From NCBI RefSeq assembly GCF_021228235.1, contig NZ_JAJQRG010000002.1:186001-250000 (forward strand): a DNA stretch of 64,000 nt. Direction: 5' to 3'. How positions within the stretch are numbered: the first letter of the stretch is position 1; each line of letters opens with the position of its first letter. The notes below the pieces were generated by a model. It saw nothing but the letters and a program-made list of their open reading frames with translations. It was not told the DNA's origin and did not search any database. Origin of the DNA: Pseudophaeobacter flagellatus (GTDB lineage Bacteria > Pseudomonadota > Alphaproteobacteria > Rhodobacterales > Rhodobacteraceae). Shown here one piece after another: positions 44,074-52,622 of this stretch. Both the position numbers and the translations under genes were made by a program.

Positions 44074-45693
44074 ATGCTTGGCAAGATGATGCACAAACCG
44101 CTGACGATCAGCTCTTTGGTTGAACATGCGGGCCGTTACCACAGCGATACCACGGTGACCTCGGTCGAGACCACGGGCGAGGTGGTGCATTCCAATTGGG
44201 GCGAAGTGGAAAGCAATGCCCGCAAACTGGCGGCGGTGCTGGCGCGTCTGGGTGTGGCGCAGGGCGAACGCTGTGGCACTATTGCATGGAACAACCGCCG
44301 CCATCTGGAAATCTATTTTGGCGTCTCCGGGGCTGGCATGATCTGCCACACGATCAACCCACGGCTCAAGCCAGAGCAGCTGATCTATATCATCAATCAC
44401 GCGGCCGATCAGGTCCTGTTCATTGATGCGACCTTTGTCGCGGCTGTTGGCCAGCTGAAAGAGCATCTGACAACGCTGAAACATATCGTTCTGATGGGCC
44501 CCCGCGACGAGGCCGCAGCAAAGACCGTGCCGGGTATCCTGTTTTATGACGAACTGATTGCTGCTGAAGGGGATGATTACAGCTGGCCCGAGCTGGACGA
44601 AAACATGCCGTCCAGTCTGTGCTATACTTCTGGTACCACGGGCAATCCCAAGGGTGTGCAATATACGCATCGTACCACGGTGCTGCACTCGCTTGGTGGC
44701 AACCAGCCCGATGGGCTGGCGATTTCGGCCCGCGATACCGTCATGGCGGTGGTGCCGATGTTCCACGTCAATGCCTGGGGCGTGCCCTATATCGCGGCAG
44801 CTGTTGGTGCCAAACTGGTGCTGCCAGGGCCAAAGTTGGATGGCGAAAGCCTGGTGCGGCTGATCGATGGCGAAAAGGTTACCCTGGCGCTGGGCGTGCC
44901 AACCATCTGGATGGGGCTTTTGCAGGCCCTGGAAAAGACCGGCAGCAAGGCCGAAAGCCTGACCCGGACCGTTGTCGGCGGATCAGCCCTGCCGACCGTG
45001 ATGATCCCGGCCTTCCGTGACAAATATGGGGTAGAGCTGATTCACGCCTGGGGCATGACCGAAACCAGCCCTCTGGGAACGCTGAACAACCTGCTGCAAA
45101 AACATCAGGATCTGTCCGAAACCGAAAAGGGCGCGATCCGCGAAGGCCAGGGCCGTCCGCCCTATGGGGTTGAACTGCGCATCGTCGATGAGGCAGGCAA
45201 CCTGCTGCCCACTGATGGGACAACCCAGGGCGAGCTGCAGATTCGCGGTCATTGGATCGTCGACACCTACTTTGGCCAGGACAGCAGCGCCCTGACAATG
45301 GATGGCTGGTTTGACACCGGCGATGTCGCCACCATCGATTCGGATGGCTATATGATCATCCGCGACCGCTCTAAGGATATCATCAAATCCGGCGGCGAAT
45401 GGATCTCGACCGTGGAACTGGAAGACATCGCCATGTCGCACCCCAAGGTGGCCCAGGCCGCCGCAATTGCGGCCCAGCACCCCAAATGGGATGAACGTCC
45501 GGTGTTGGTTGCCATAAAGGCGGAAGAGGATCTGACCGAAGCCGAGCTTCTGGCCTATTACGAGGGCCGCGTTGCCAGCTGGCAAATCCCGGATCGGGTG
45601 GTCTTTGTGGGGGAACTGCCGTTGGGCGGTACTGGCAAGGTGCTGAAGAACAAGCTGCGCGAGACCTATGGCACCCTGCTGCTTGACAGCTAG
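44074..45693 (+). CDS. AMP-forming acyl-CoA ligase, AlkK/DmdB type
   Basis: The 539-residue ANL-superfamily enzyme activates a carboxylic acid to its CoA thioester through an acyl-adenylate. It has the P-loop-like YTSGTTGNPKG (184-194), the adenylate-binding HAWGMTETSPLG, GWFDTGDVA, and the C-terminal catalytic lysine in GGTGKVLKNKL. The start MLGKMMHKPLTISSLVEHAGRY is typical of medium-chain ligases of the AlkK group, which in roseobacters includes DmdB, the methylmercaptopropionyl-CoA ligase of DMSP degradation. Sequence alone does not separate a fatty-acid from a DMSP-derived substrate here; the GMC neighbour favours an alcohol or acid pathway. Confidence 0.88.
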   Translation: MLGKMMHKPLTISSLVEHAGRYHSDTTVTSVETTGEVVHSNWGEVESNARKLAAVLARLGVAQGERCGTIAWNNRRHLEIYFGVSGAGMICHTINPRLKPEQLIYIINHAADQVLFIDATFVAAVGQLKEHLTTLKHIVLMGPRDEAAAKTVPGILFYDELIAAEGDDYSWPELDENMPSSLCYTSGTTGNPKGVQYTHRTTVLHSLGGNQPDGLAISARDTVMAVVPMFHVNAWGVPYIAAAVGAKLVLPGPKLDGESLVRLIDGEKVTLALGVPTIWMGLLQALEKTGSKAESLTRTVVGGSALPTVMIPAFRDKYGVELIHAWGMTETSPLGTLNNLLQKHQDLSETEKGAIREGQGRPPYGVELRIVDEAGNLLPTDGTTQGELQIRGHWIVDTYFGQDSSALTMDGWFDTGDVATIDSDGYMIIRDRSKDIIKSGGEWISTVELEDIAMSHPKVAQAAAIAAQHPKWDERPVLVAIKAEEDLTEAELLAYYEGRVASWQIPDRVVFVGELPLGGTGKVLKNKLRETYGTLLLDS

Positions 45694-45794
45694 ATGATCA
45701 GACACTGTGCCTCTGCCTGTCTCAGGTAGGGGCGCAGGTCCACTGAGGCTGCAACCTTCCATTGATAAAGCTTAACTGCCGGCAAGTTTAATTG

Positions 45795-45810
45795 TTAGGG
45801 ACCAGTTAAC
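45795..45810. promoter_or_regulatory. CtrA-like box upstream of motB
   Basis: TTAGGGACCAGTTAAC is a TTAA-N7-TTAAC match with one deviation (TTAG for the first TTAA). It ends 47 bp before the motB start. Two further TTAA words lie at 45772-45775 and 45788-45791, but at the wrong spacing for a full box. Confidence 0.5.
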
Positions 45811-45857
45811 GCCCCTGCTGCTATCCCTGTGATGGGTGAAAATTAGTGGTGGTGGAT

Positions 45858-46691
45858 ATGAGCGCAAAAGATGGAATGGCGCCTATTATCATCAAGAGGA
45901 AAAAAGTCAGCGGTGGCGGTGGCCACCATGGGGGCGCCTGGAAGGTGGCCTATGCCGACTTTGTAACAGCCATGATGGCGTTCTTCTTGTTGATGTGGCT
46001 GTTGAACGCAACAACTGAAAAACAACGTAAAGGGTTGGCGGATTACTTTTCGCCCTCTGTCCCGCTAAGCCGAATTTCGGGCGGCGGCAATGGGGCCTTC
46101 CAGGGCGATAGTATGTTCACCGAAGACATCCAGCCGCAGTCCGGCACTGGCGCGACAGACATCAATCCGATGGATGCGCAAAAGGCGCAGGGCGAAACCG
46201 GCGTCAACGATGCCGAAAAGGCCGAGGAAGACAGCAAGTACCGTGCCATCGAAGAGCAGCTTCAGGGCCGCGGCGGCGAGAGCATGGTTTCGGTCGAGAT
46301 GTCGCGCCACATTATCACGCAGGTCACCGACGAAGGCTTGATAATCGAGCTGTTTGAAACCGAAGATGTTCCGCTTTTTGTCGGAGATGGAGCAGAGCCG
46401 ACGCCGCTGTTTAGGGATCTGGTGCGCATGGTCGCGCGGATCAGCGGCAGTGTGACCAATAATATCGCGATCAGTGGCCATGTGCAGTCGCATCCGGTTG
46501 TCCTAGCACAGAACCCTGTCTGGGAAATGTCCTATGCCCGTGCCAATGCCGCCCGCACGCTGCTCGATTCGGGGGGGCTGAAATCGAGCCGAATCCACCG
46601 AGTTACCGGGCATGCAGATCGCACGCTGGCGGTCAGGAATCCGATGTCGGTGCGCAATAACCGGGTGGAAATCATCCTTTTGCGCGACTAA
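45858..46691 (+). CDS. motB: flagellar stator protein MotB
   Basis: MotB anchors the MotA/MotB proton channel to peptidoglycan. The 277-residue protein has a glycine/histidine-rich N-terminus and one membrane helix (about 31-50). The helix begins AYADFVTAMMAFFLLMWLL, with D34 as the proton-carrying aspartate. The C-terminal OmpA-like domain (about 150-277) has ISGHVQSHP and ARANAARTLLDSGG and ends NRVEIILLRD. motA is 11 kb away at 57737. ATG 45858 has GGTGG upstream. Confidence 0.93.
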   Translation: MSAKDGMAPIIIKRKKVSGGGGHHGGAWKVAYADFVTAMMAFFLLMWLLNATTEKQRKGLADYFSPSVPLSRISGGGNGAFQGDSMFTEDIQPQSGTGATDINPMDAQKAQGETGVNDAEKAEEDSKYRAIEEQLQGRGGESMVSVEMSRHIITQVTDEGLIIELFETEDVPLFVGDGAEPTPLFRDLVRMVARISGSVTNNIAISGHVQSHPVVLAQNPVWEMSYARANAARTLLDSGGLKSSRIHRVTGHADRTLAVRNPMSVRNNRVEIILLRD

Positions 46692-46744
46692 TACCCCAAC
46701 AAACACTACCCTAGGGCGGCGGCGGATAAATTGCATTTTATCTG

Positions 46745-46759
46745 TTAGCCGCCCGTTAA
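46745..46759. promoter_or_regulatory. CtrA-like box upstream of flgE
   Basis: TTAGCCGCCCGTTAA matches TTAA-N7-TTAA with one deviation, again TTAG in the first half. It lies 61 bp before the flgE start in the 129-bp gap after motB, which suggests flgE has its own promoter. Confidence 0.5.
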
Positions 46760-46820
46760 GTGCTGATGCGCTAGCTGTTGCTGCAAGAACGATCGACTTA
46801 TTGCAGCAGAAAGGCGCAAC

Positions 46821-48122
46821 ATGACCATTTCTTCCGCCCTGAATGCCGGTGTATCCGGATTGAGCGCAAACGCGAGTTCCTTGGCCGCAATTTCGGACAA
46901 TATCGCAAACTCTTCTACCAGTGGCTACAAACGGGTGCAGACCGATTTCCAATCCATGGTGATTGGTACCTCCGGTGGGCGCTATACTGCGGGCGGTGTT
47001 TCTGCCAGCAATATGCGTCTGATTGACCAGCGTGGCCCTCTGGTGGGGACCAATAACGCAACCGATCTGGCGGTCAGTGGCCGTGGCATGTTGCCGGTTG
47101 CCTCTTTGACAGAGGTGCAGGGTAACAACGGTTCGCCGACCATGATGATGACTACAACCGGGTCGTTTCGCACCAATGAGGAAGGCTACCTGACCACCAA
47201 TTCAGGTCTGGTTCTTCTGGGCTGGCCTGCCAACCCGGATGGCACCGTGTCTGATGGGCCGCGTGATACCGCCGAAGGCCTTGAGCCCGTGCAGTACAAC
47301 ATGAACCAGCTGACAGGTGAGCCGACAACAGCAGTTGGCCTTGGCGTCAATCTGCCTGCCACCGACACCGAAGCTGGCAGCGCCGGAACCGTGCGCAATA
47401 TGACGGTTGAATATTATGACAACCTGGGCAGCTCGCAGACGTTGGGGATTTCATACACGCCAACCGTGCCTGCCACGGGGTCGTCGAATGAATGGACCAT
47501 GCAGATTACCGACAGCGCCTCTGGCGGTGCGGTGATCGGGGAATATACCGTGACCTTCAATGACAGCCGGACCGCAGGCGGTTCGCTTGCCTCGGTGACA
47601 GCGATCTCTGGCGGGGCTTATGACCCGACCACAGGCAGCGTCGTGGTCAGCGTTGATGGCGGACCGGTGGAAATCTCGGTTGGTATGATTGGTGAAAGCG
47701 AAGGCCTGACCCAGTTGTCCGATACATTTGCCCCGGCGACAGTGACCAAGGATGGCTCTGAAGTGGGCACCATGGTTGGCGTCGAGGTTGATCCGCAGGG
47801 CTATGTGCGCGCCAACTACGATTCCGGTGCCAGCCGCGTGATCTACAAGATTCCGCTGGTGGATGTGCCCAACCTGAACGGGCTGAAGTCGATGGACAAT
47901 CAGACCTATCTGCCCTCGTCGGATAGCGGATCCTACTTCCTGTGGGATGCGGGGGATGGTCCAACCGGCGATATCGCATCCAACGCCCGTGAAGAATCGG
48001 CAACCGATGTGGCCACTGAACTGACAGATATGATCAAGACGCAGCGGGCCTATTCGTCCAACGCCAAAGTGATCCAGACCGTCGATGAGATGCTTCAGGA
48101 AACCACCAACATCAAGCGGTAA
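46821..48122 (+). CDS. flgE: flagellar hook protein FlgE
   Basis: FlgE polymerises into the hook that joins rod and filament. The 433-residue protein has the conserved N-terminal rod/hook motif ALNAGVSGLSANASSLAAISDNIANSSTSGYK and a C-terminal motif with ATDVATELTDMIKTQRAYSSNAKVIQTVDEML, both of which form the D0 coiled domain. The central part carries the variable hook domains. It has no cysteine and no signal peptide, as expected for type III export. Confidence 0.95.
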   Translation: MTISSALNAGVSGLSANASSLAAISDNIANSSTSGYKRVQTDFQSMVIGTSGGRYTAGGVSASNMRLIDQRGPLVGTNNATDLAVSGRGMLPVASLTEVQGNNGSPTMMMTTTGSFRTNEEGYLTTNSGLVLLGWPANPDGTVSDGPRDTAEGLEPVQYNMNQLTGEPTTAVGLGVNLPATDTEAGSAGTVRNMTVEYYDNLGSSQTLGISYTPTVPATGSSNEWTMQITDSASGGAVIGEYTVTFNDSRTAGGSLASVTAISGGAYDPTTGSVVVSVDGGPVEISVGMIGESEGLTQLSDTFAPATVTKDGSEVGTMVGVEVDPQGYVRANYDSGASRVIYKIPLVDVPNLNGLKSMDNQTYLPSSDSGSYFLWDAGDGPTGDIASNAREESATDVATELTDMIKTQRAYSSNAKVIQTVDEMLQETTNIKR

Positions 48123-48166
48123 ACACCGCTGATATCTTGATCCCGACTTAGAAAGAGTGGCCGGAA

Positions 48167-49612
48167 ATGTCTATCACAAGTGCGCTTAACTCCGCGATGA
48201 CCGGGCTGACCGCCAATGCGCGGCTGTCCCAAGTGACCTCAGAGAACCTGGCAAATGCGCTGACGCCCGGCTACTCTTCTCAGAAACTGAACCTCTCCTC
48301 TGGCCAGTATACGGGAGGGGTGAGGATTGGCGATGTTGAGCGCAATATCGACCCTGCATTGCAATCTTCAGCCCGCAAAGCCGAGGCGGAATATGGAAAG
48401 TCTGAGGTCTATGCCAATTTTTATGCACGCATGTCGGATTATGTTGGCATCGTTGATGATGGCACCTCGATTGCGGCACAGATGTCGAATTTTGACTCGG
48501 CTCTGGTACAGGCAACGTCGCGGCCAGATTCGGTGGAACGTCTGCATGACCTGTCGGTAAAAGCGGATCTGGTGATCCAGTCGATTACCACTGCCGCGCA
48601 GGGGTTGAACAAACAACGGGTTGCCGCCGAAACATCCATTGATGTGCAGGTCGATAATCTCAACAATCAGTTGAAAGAGCTTGAAAAGCTGAACGCCCGC
48701 ATCGTGGTCTCGCAGGCTGCGGGCGCGACAACCTCTGCCATGGAAGATCAGCGTGATCTGTTGATCGACAAGGTGAATCAGGCGATTCCCGTCAATGTCG
48801 TACAGCGGGGGCAGGGTCGGGTTGCGCTCTATTCCGTTGGTGGTGTTGCCCTGCTGGATGGCAAGGCAGCCGAGCTGAGCTTTGACGCCAAACGCAATAT
48901 CGAACCGCACATGACCCAGGATAATGGGTTGCTGTCAGGGCTAGAAATCAATGGCCGGGCGATGGATACCTCTGCCAGTGGAGAACTGCGCGGCGGCACC
49001 TTGATTGCGCAGTTTGAAATCCGCGATAATGCTGCTGTTGAGGCCCAGAATGATCTGGACGCGGTGGCCCGCGATCTGATTGAACGGTTTCAGGATCCGG
49101 CGTTGGATGCCACAATCGGCCTGACCGATGCGGGGATTTTCACGGATGGTGGTGGCGCCTTTGATGCCGCCGATACCGTTGGTATCGCGGCCCGGCTTGA
49201 ACTGAATGATCTGGTGGCGATGGATGGCCAGGCAGAAACCTGGCGCTTTCGCGATGGCCTATATGCCGCAACGCAGGGTGATCCGGGCGATGCTAGCCAG
49301 TTGATCGGATATTCCGATGCCCTGGCTGAAAACCGCACCATCTCTACCACCAAGCTGGGCAATATCTCGGCAGATATGAACACGCTTACCGCCTCTCTTA
49401 TGTCGCGATTTGCCCGTGATACGGACGGTGCCAACAACATCATGAGCTATGCCGCGACCAGCTATACCGAGATGGCCAAGGCCGAGTTGGCCCTCGGGGT
49501 GGATTCGGACGCCGAACTGCAAAATATGATGCTTATCGAAAACGCCTATGCGGCGAACGCCAAGATGCTTTCGGCGATCGATGAGATGATGCAATCTCTT
49601 TTGAGGATCTAA
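48167..49612 (+). CDS. flgK: flagellar hook-associated protein 1 FlgK
   Basis: FlgK is the first junction protein between hook and filament. The 481-residue protein starts with SALNSAMTGLTANARLSQVTSENLANALTPGYS and ends with ATSYTEMAKAELALGVDSDAELQNMMLIENAYAANAKMLSAIDEMMQSL. These are the paired helices of the family. It is somewhat shorter than enterobacterial FlgK. It follows flgE by 44 bp and precedes flgL by 3 bp. Confidence 0.94.
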   Translation: MSITSALNSAMTGLTANARLSQVTSENLANALTPGYSSQKLNLSSGQYTGGVRIGDVERNIDPALQSSARKAEAEYGKSEVYANFYARMSDYVGIVDDGTSIAAQMSNFDSALVQATSRPDSVERLHDLSVKADLVIQSITTAAQGLNKQRVAAETSIDVQVDNLNNQLKELEKLNARIVVSQAAGATTSAMEDQRDLLIDKVNQAIPVNVVQRGQGRVALYSVGGVALLDGKAAELSFDAKRNIEPHMTQDNGLLSGLEINGRAMDTSASGELRGGTLIAQFEIRDNAAVEAQNDLDAVARDLIERFQDPALDATIGLTDAGIFTDGGGAFDAADTVGIAARLELNDLVAMDGQAETWRFRDGLYAATQGDPGDASQLIGYSDALAENRTISTTKLGNISADMNTLTASLMSRFARDTDGANNIMSYAATSYTEMAKAELALGVDSDAELQNMMLIENAYAANAKMLSAIDEMMQSLLRI

Positions 49613-49615
49613 TTC

Positions 49616-50620
49616 ATGATCTATAAATCTTATGGCGACCTGACCACACATAGTTTTCTGCGCAATCGTAACGCAGAGCTGAAGCTGGATCTTGCAACCC
49701 TGTCGCGTGAAGTCTCGACGGGTAAGAAAACCAACCTGACCGCAGAGCTGGGTGGCGATTTTTCTTACCTGGCAGATATTGAGAACAACCTGAACCGGAT
49801 CTCCAGTCAGATGGTTGCGACGGATGAAACCAAGCTGTTTGCATTGAGTATTCAGGACAACCTGTCGCGGGTTCAGGAAAGTACTCAGAAAATGCGTGAT
49901 GACGTGTTTTCTGTCTCGGCCACCATGACGGGTAACGATGCGGCGCGTTTTGCCCTAGAGGCAGAGCGGCAGCTGGAAGTTGCGATCAGTTCCTTTAATG
50001 GCTGGGCCGGTGGGCGCAGCCTGTTTGCCGGCACGGCGACCGGGACCTCGCCGCTTAACAGCAAAGATACCCTGATGACGGCACTGGTAGGCGAAGTTGC
50101 CGGCCTGACAAATGCGGATGACATCATCCTGGCGGTGAAAGATTGGTTTGCTGATTCAGCCGGGTTTGACGCCGCCATGTACAATGGCTCTACCACCTCT
50201 CTCTCTCCGGTAGAGGTGGGCGACGGAGAAAAGGTCTCGCTTAATTTGCGCGCCGACGATCCTGAGCTCAAAAGCACCTTGCAGAGCTTTGCCATCATTG
50301 CCCTGCTGGATGAACCGGCGCTTGGCCTGTCGGTGGGTGCCCAGAAGGATCTGGCACGCAAAGGCGGGGGCGAGCTGTCCGACAGTACTGATCGCCTGAT
50401 CAACGTGCAGGCTGATATCGGCTTTATGGAAGCGCAGCTTGAGCGGGTTAGTACCCGAAATCAAGCCAGCAAAACCGCGCTGAGCCTGGCCTTCAACGAG
50501 ATCGTCCTGGTGGATCAATATGAGACCTCCGCCAAGTTGAAGTCGACCGAAACGCAGCTGGAAGTTCTTTATACTGTGACCGCGCGCAGTGCCCAGCTCA
50601 GCCTTGTGAAGCATATGTAA
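49616..50620 (+). CDS. flgL: flagellar hook-associated protein 3 FlgL
   Basis: FlgL is the second junction protein, next to the filament. The 334-residue protein has the flagellin-like N-terminal helix region (LRNRNAELKLDLATLSREVSTGKK) and C-terminal helix (ETSAKLKSTETQLEVLYTVTARSAQLSLV). Its assignment over flagellin rests on divergence, the RSLFAGTATGTSPL segment and position after flgK. Its stop shares one base with the flgI start. Confidence 0.92.
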   Translation: MIYKSYGDLTTHSFLRNRNAELKLDLATLSREVSTGKKTNLTAELGGDFSYLADIENNLNRISSQMVATDETKLFALSIQDNLSRVQESTQKMRDDVFSVSATMTGNDAARFALEAERQLEVAISSFNGWAGGRSLFAGTATGTSPLNSKDTLMTALVGEVAGLTNADDIILAVKDWFADSAGFDAAMYNGSTTSLSPVEVGDGEKVSLNLRADDPELKSTLQSFAIIALLDEPALGLSVGAQKDLARKGGGELSDSTDRLINVQADIGFMEAQLERVSTRNQASKTALSLAFNEIVLVDQYETSAKLKSTETQLEVLYTVTARSAQLSLVKHM

Positions 50621-51723
50621 TGATGAAATTCCTTCGCCTTTTGATCGCCTGCCTGCTGTTGCCGACCCTGGCCCAGGCCAATGCAATTCGCCTGAAGGAC
50701 CTTGTCGAATTTGACGGGGTGCGCGGCAATGACCTGGTGGGCTATGGCCTGGTGGTCGGTCTGAACGGCACCGGGGACGGGTTGCGGAACTCGCCCTTCA
50801 CCGAGGAAATCATGAGCAATATCCTGGAACGTCTTGGGGTAAATGTGACCGGCGAGCAGTTCCGGCCGAAGAATGTGGCGGCGGTCTTTGTCACCGCAAC
50901 CCTGCCGCCGTTTGCGCGGGTGGGTGGCACCGTGGATGTCACGGTTTCCGCCATTGGCGATTCCAAGAGCCTGCTGGGCGGTACCCTGATCATGACGCCG
51001 CTGAATGCTGCGGATGGGCAGATCTATGCGGTGGCTCAGGGGAATATCCTGGCCGGTGGTGCCGTCGCCGAAGGTGATGGTGCCACCGTGACCCAGGGCG
51101 TGCCTACCTCGGGTGGTATTCCATCGGGGGCGCGGGTTGAGCGCGAAATCGGCTTTGATCTGTCTTCGCTGTCGACCATGCGTCTGGCCCTGCGGGAACC
51201 CGATTTCACCACCGCCGGGCGGATCGAACAGGTGGTGAACGACGAATTTGGGCGCGGCGTTGCGCTGATGCGCGATTCCGGCACGGTTGAGATTGACATC
51301 AAACGCACCAATGCGCGCTCTACCGCCCATGCGTTGGGTCGGCTGGAGAACCTGCTGGTGGAACCCCAGCGCAAGGCGCGCGTGGTGGTGGATCAACGCT
51401 CCGGTACCATTGTGATGGGCAGCGATGTGCGGATCTCGCGGGTGGCCGTGGCCCAGGGCAATCTGACCCTGCGGATCGAAGAGGCCCCCCTGGTGTCGCA
51501 GCCAAGCCCCTTCTCTGATGGCGAAACCGTTGTGGTACCGCGCACCAATGCCACCATTGACGAGGAAGAAGGCATACAACTGGCTGAGGTGCGCGAAACC
51601 ACCTCGCTGTCAGAGGTGGTGGCTGGCCTGAATGCGCTGGGCGTATCGCCTCGCGATATGATCGACATCCTCAAGAGCCTGAAGGCCGCCGGTGCGCTGC
51701 ACGCGGAATTTGTGGTGCGCTAG
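50620..51723 (+). CDS. flgI: flagellar P-ring protein FlgI
   Basis: FlgI forms the periplasmic P-ring bushing around the rod in the peptidoglycan layer. The 367-residue protein has a Sec signal peptide (MMKFLRLLIACLLLPTLAQA) and the family segments RLKDLVEFDGVRGNDLVGYGLVVGLNGTGDG, MTPLNAADGQIYAVAQGN and VSQPSPFSDGETVVVPRT. The end has IDILKSLKAAGALHAEFVVR. flgH and flgA, usual partners, are not in the window. A terminator follows. Confidence 0.96.
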   Translation: MMKFLRLLIACLLLPTLAQANAIRLKDLVEFDGVRGNDLVGYGLVVGLNGTGDGLRNSPFTEEIMSNILERLGVNVTGEQFRPKNVAAVFVTATLPPFARVGGTVDVTVSAIGDSKSLLGGTLIMTPLNAADGQIYAVAQGNILAGGAVAEGDGATVTQGVPTSGGIPSGARVEREIGFDLSSLSTMRLALREPDFTTAGRIEQVVNDEFGRGVALMRDSGTVEIDIKRTNARSTAHALGRLENLLVEPQRKARVVVDQRSGTIVMGSDVRISRVAVAQGNLTLRIEEAPLVSQPSPFSDGETVVVPRTNATIDEEEGIQLAEVRETTSLSEVVAGLNALGVSPRDMIDILKSLKAAGALHAEFVVR

Positions 51724-51774
51724 GCGGGACTACGGGCCGCTATCGTCAACGCGTCAAAAGCACAGTTCAAAGAG

Positions 51775-51811
51775 AAAGCCTCCGAACCGCCACTGGCCGT
51801 TCGGAGGCTTT
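51775..51811 (+). terminator. terminator of the motB-flgEKLI unit
   Basis: A 13-bp perfect stem (51775-51787 with 51799-51811) closes an 11-base loop. The stem begins AAAGCC and ends GGCTTT, with another T after it. It separates flgI from the DinB-family gene. Confidence 0.9.
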
Positions 51812-51916
51812 TACGGTTGAGATCGGCGTCGGGGAGTGAAGCGAGATCAAGCAGACCTTGCCTGATATGGCGCTTTGGTGTCTCCTATTTGAGAAATTGT
51901 TTCCAAAGGAGCTGGC

Positions 51917-52432
51917 ATGCCCACTAAGGAATACGCCCTCACCATGGCCAGATATAACCTCTGGCAAAACGAAAACCTGCTTTCAACTGCTGATGATCTC
52001 CCAGGTGCTGAGCGTGAGAAGGATCGCGGCGCTTTCTTTAGCTCAATCCAGAAGACCCTCTCCCACCTATTTTGGGGCGACATGATATGGATGAGCCGAT
52101 TTGCGGGTACATCAGCTCCGAAAGGAGGAATTACCGAAACAACCGATTTGATAACAAGTTGGGAGAGCTACCGGGCGGACAGGAAAGCCTTTGATGAACG
52201 AATTTTAAAATGGGCGCATGAGGTTGCTCCGGAATGGTTCGAGGGGGAGTTAACATGGTTTTCTGGAGCCATTGATCGCGAGATCACAAAACCCAAAAGC
52301 CTGCTGGTGATTCAGTTTTTCAATCACCAAACACATCATCGCGGGCAGGTTCATGCAATGCTGACATCTGCCGGAGCTAAACCCGGTGACACCGACGTCC
52401 CGTTTATGCCAGAACAATTCCTCGACATGTGA
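51917..52432 (+). CDS. DinB family protein
   Basis: The 171-residue protein is a DinB/YfiT-like four-helix bundle, named for DNA-damage-induced genes and unrelated to DNA polymerase IV. The putative metal-binding histidines are in TLSHLFWGD and in FNHQTHHRGQVHAM. Several members are thiol transferases or metal-dependent hydrolases; the substrate here is unknown. It has its own ribosome binding site (AAAGGAG) and is bounded by terminators. Its base composition and codon use are more AT-rich than the flagellar genes around it, for example GAACGAATTTTAAAATGG, which suggests a later arrival. Confidence 0.88.
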   Translation: MPTKEYALTMARYNLWQNENLLSTADDLPGAEREKDRGAFFSSIQKTLSHLFWGDMIWMSRFAGTSAPKGGITETTDLITSWESYRADRKAFDERILKWAHEVAPEWFEGELTWFSGAIDREITKPKSLLVIQFFNHQTHHRGQVHAMLTSAGAKPGDTDVPFMPEQFLDM

Positions 52433-52535
52433 ACCTCCCTTTGGGCGGTGTCTTAAAGGTTGGTTGCCTCGCGGTTCAAAATTTCCATTTGGGTAAGCTA
52501 TTCATGGCCAGGATTCTGGTCGCTCTCCACAGCAG

Positions 52536-52568
52536 AAAGCCCCCCGACTGATTGGATCGAGGGGCTTT
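52536..52568. terminator. bidirectional terminator between dinB and fliP
   Basis: The arms AAAGCCCC and GGGGCTTT, extended inward by CGA/TCG with one mismatch, form a stem of about 12 bp over a nine-base loop. It has Ts on the plus strand and the complementary A-run on the other, and lies between convergent genes. Confidence 0.85.
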
Positions 52569-52622
52569 TGCGTGGCTGTATTCCGCCCGGTTGATTGCGG
52601 AATTTATGTCTTATTTTAGCGG

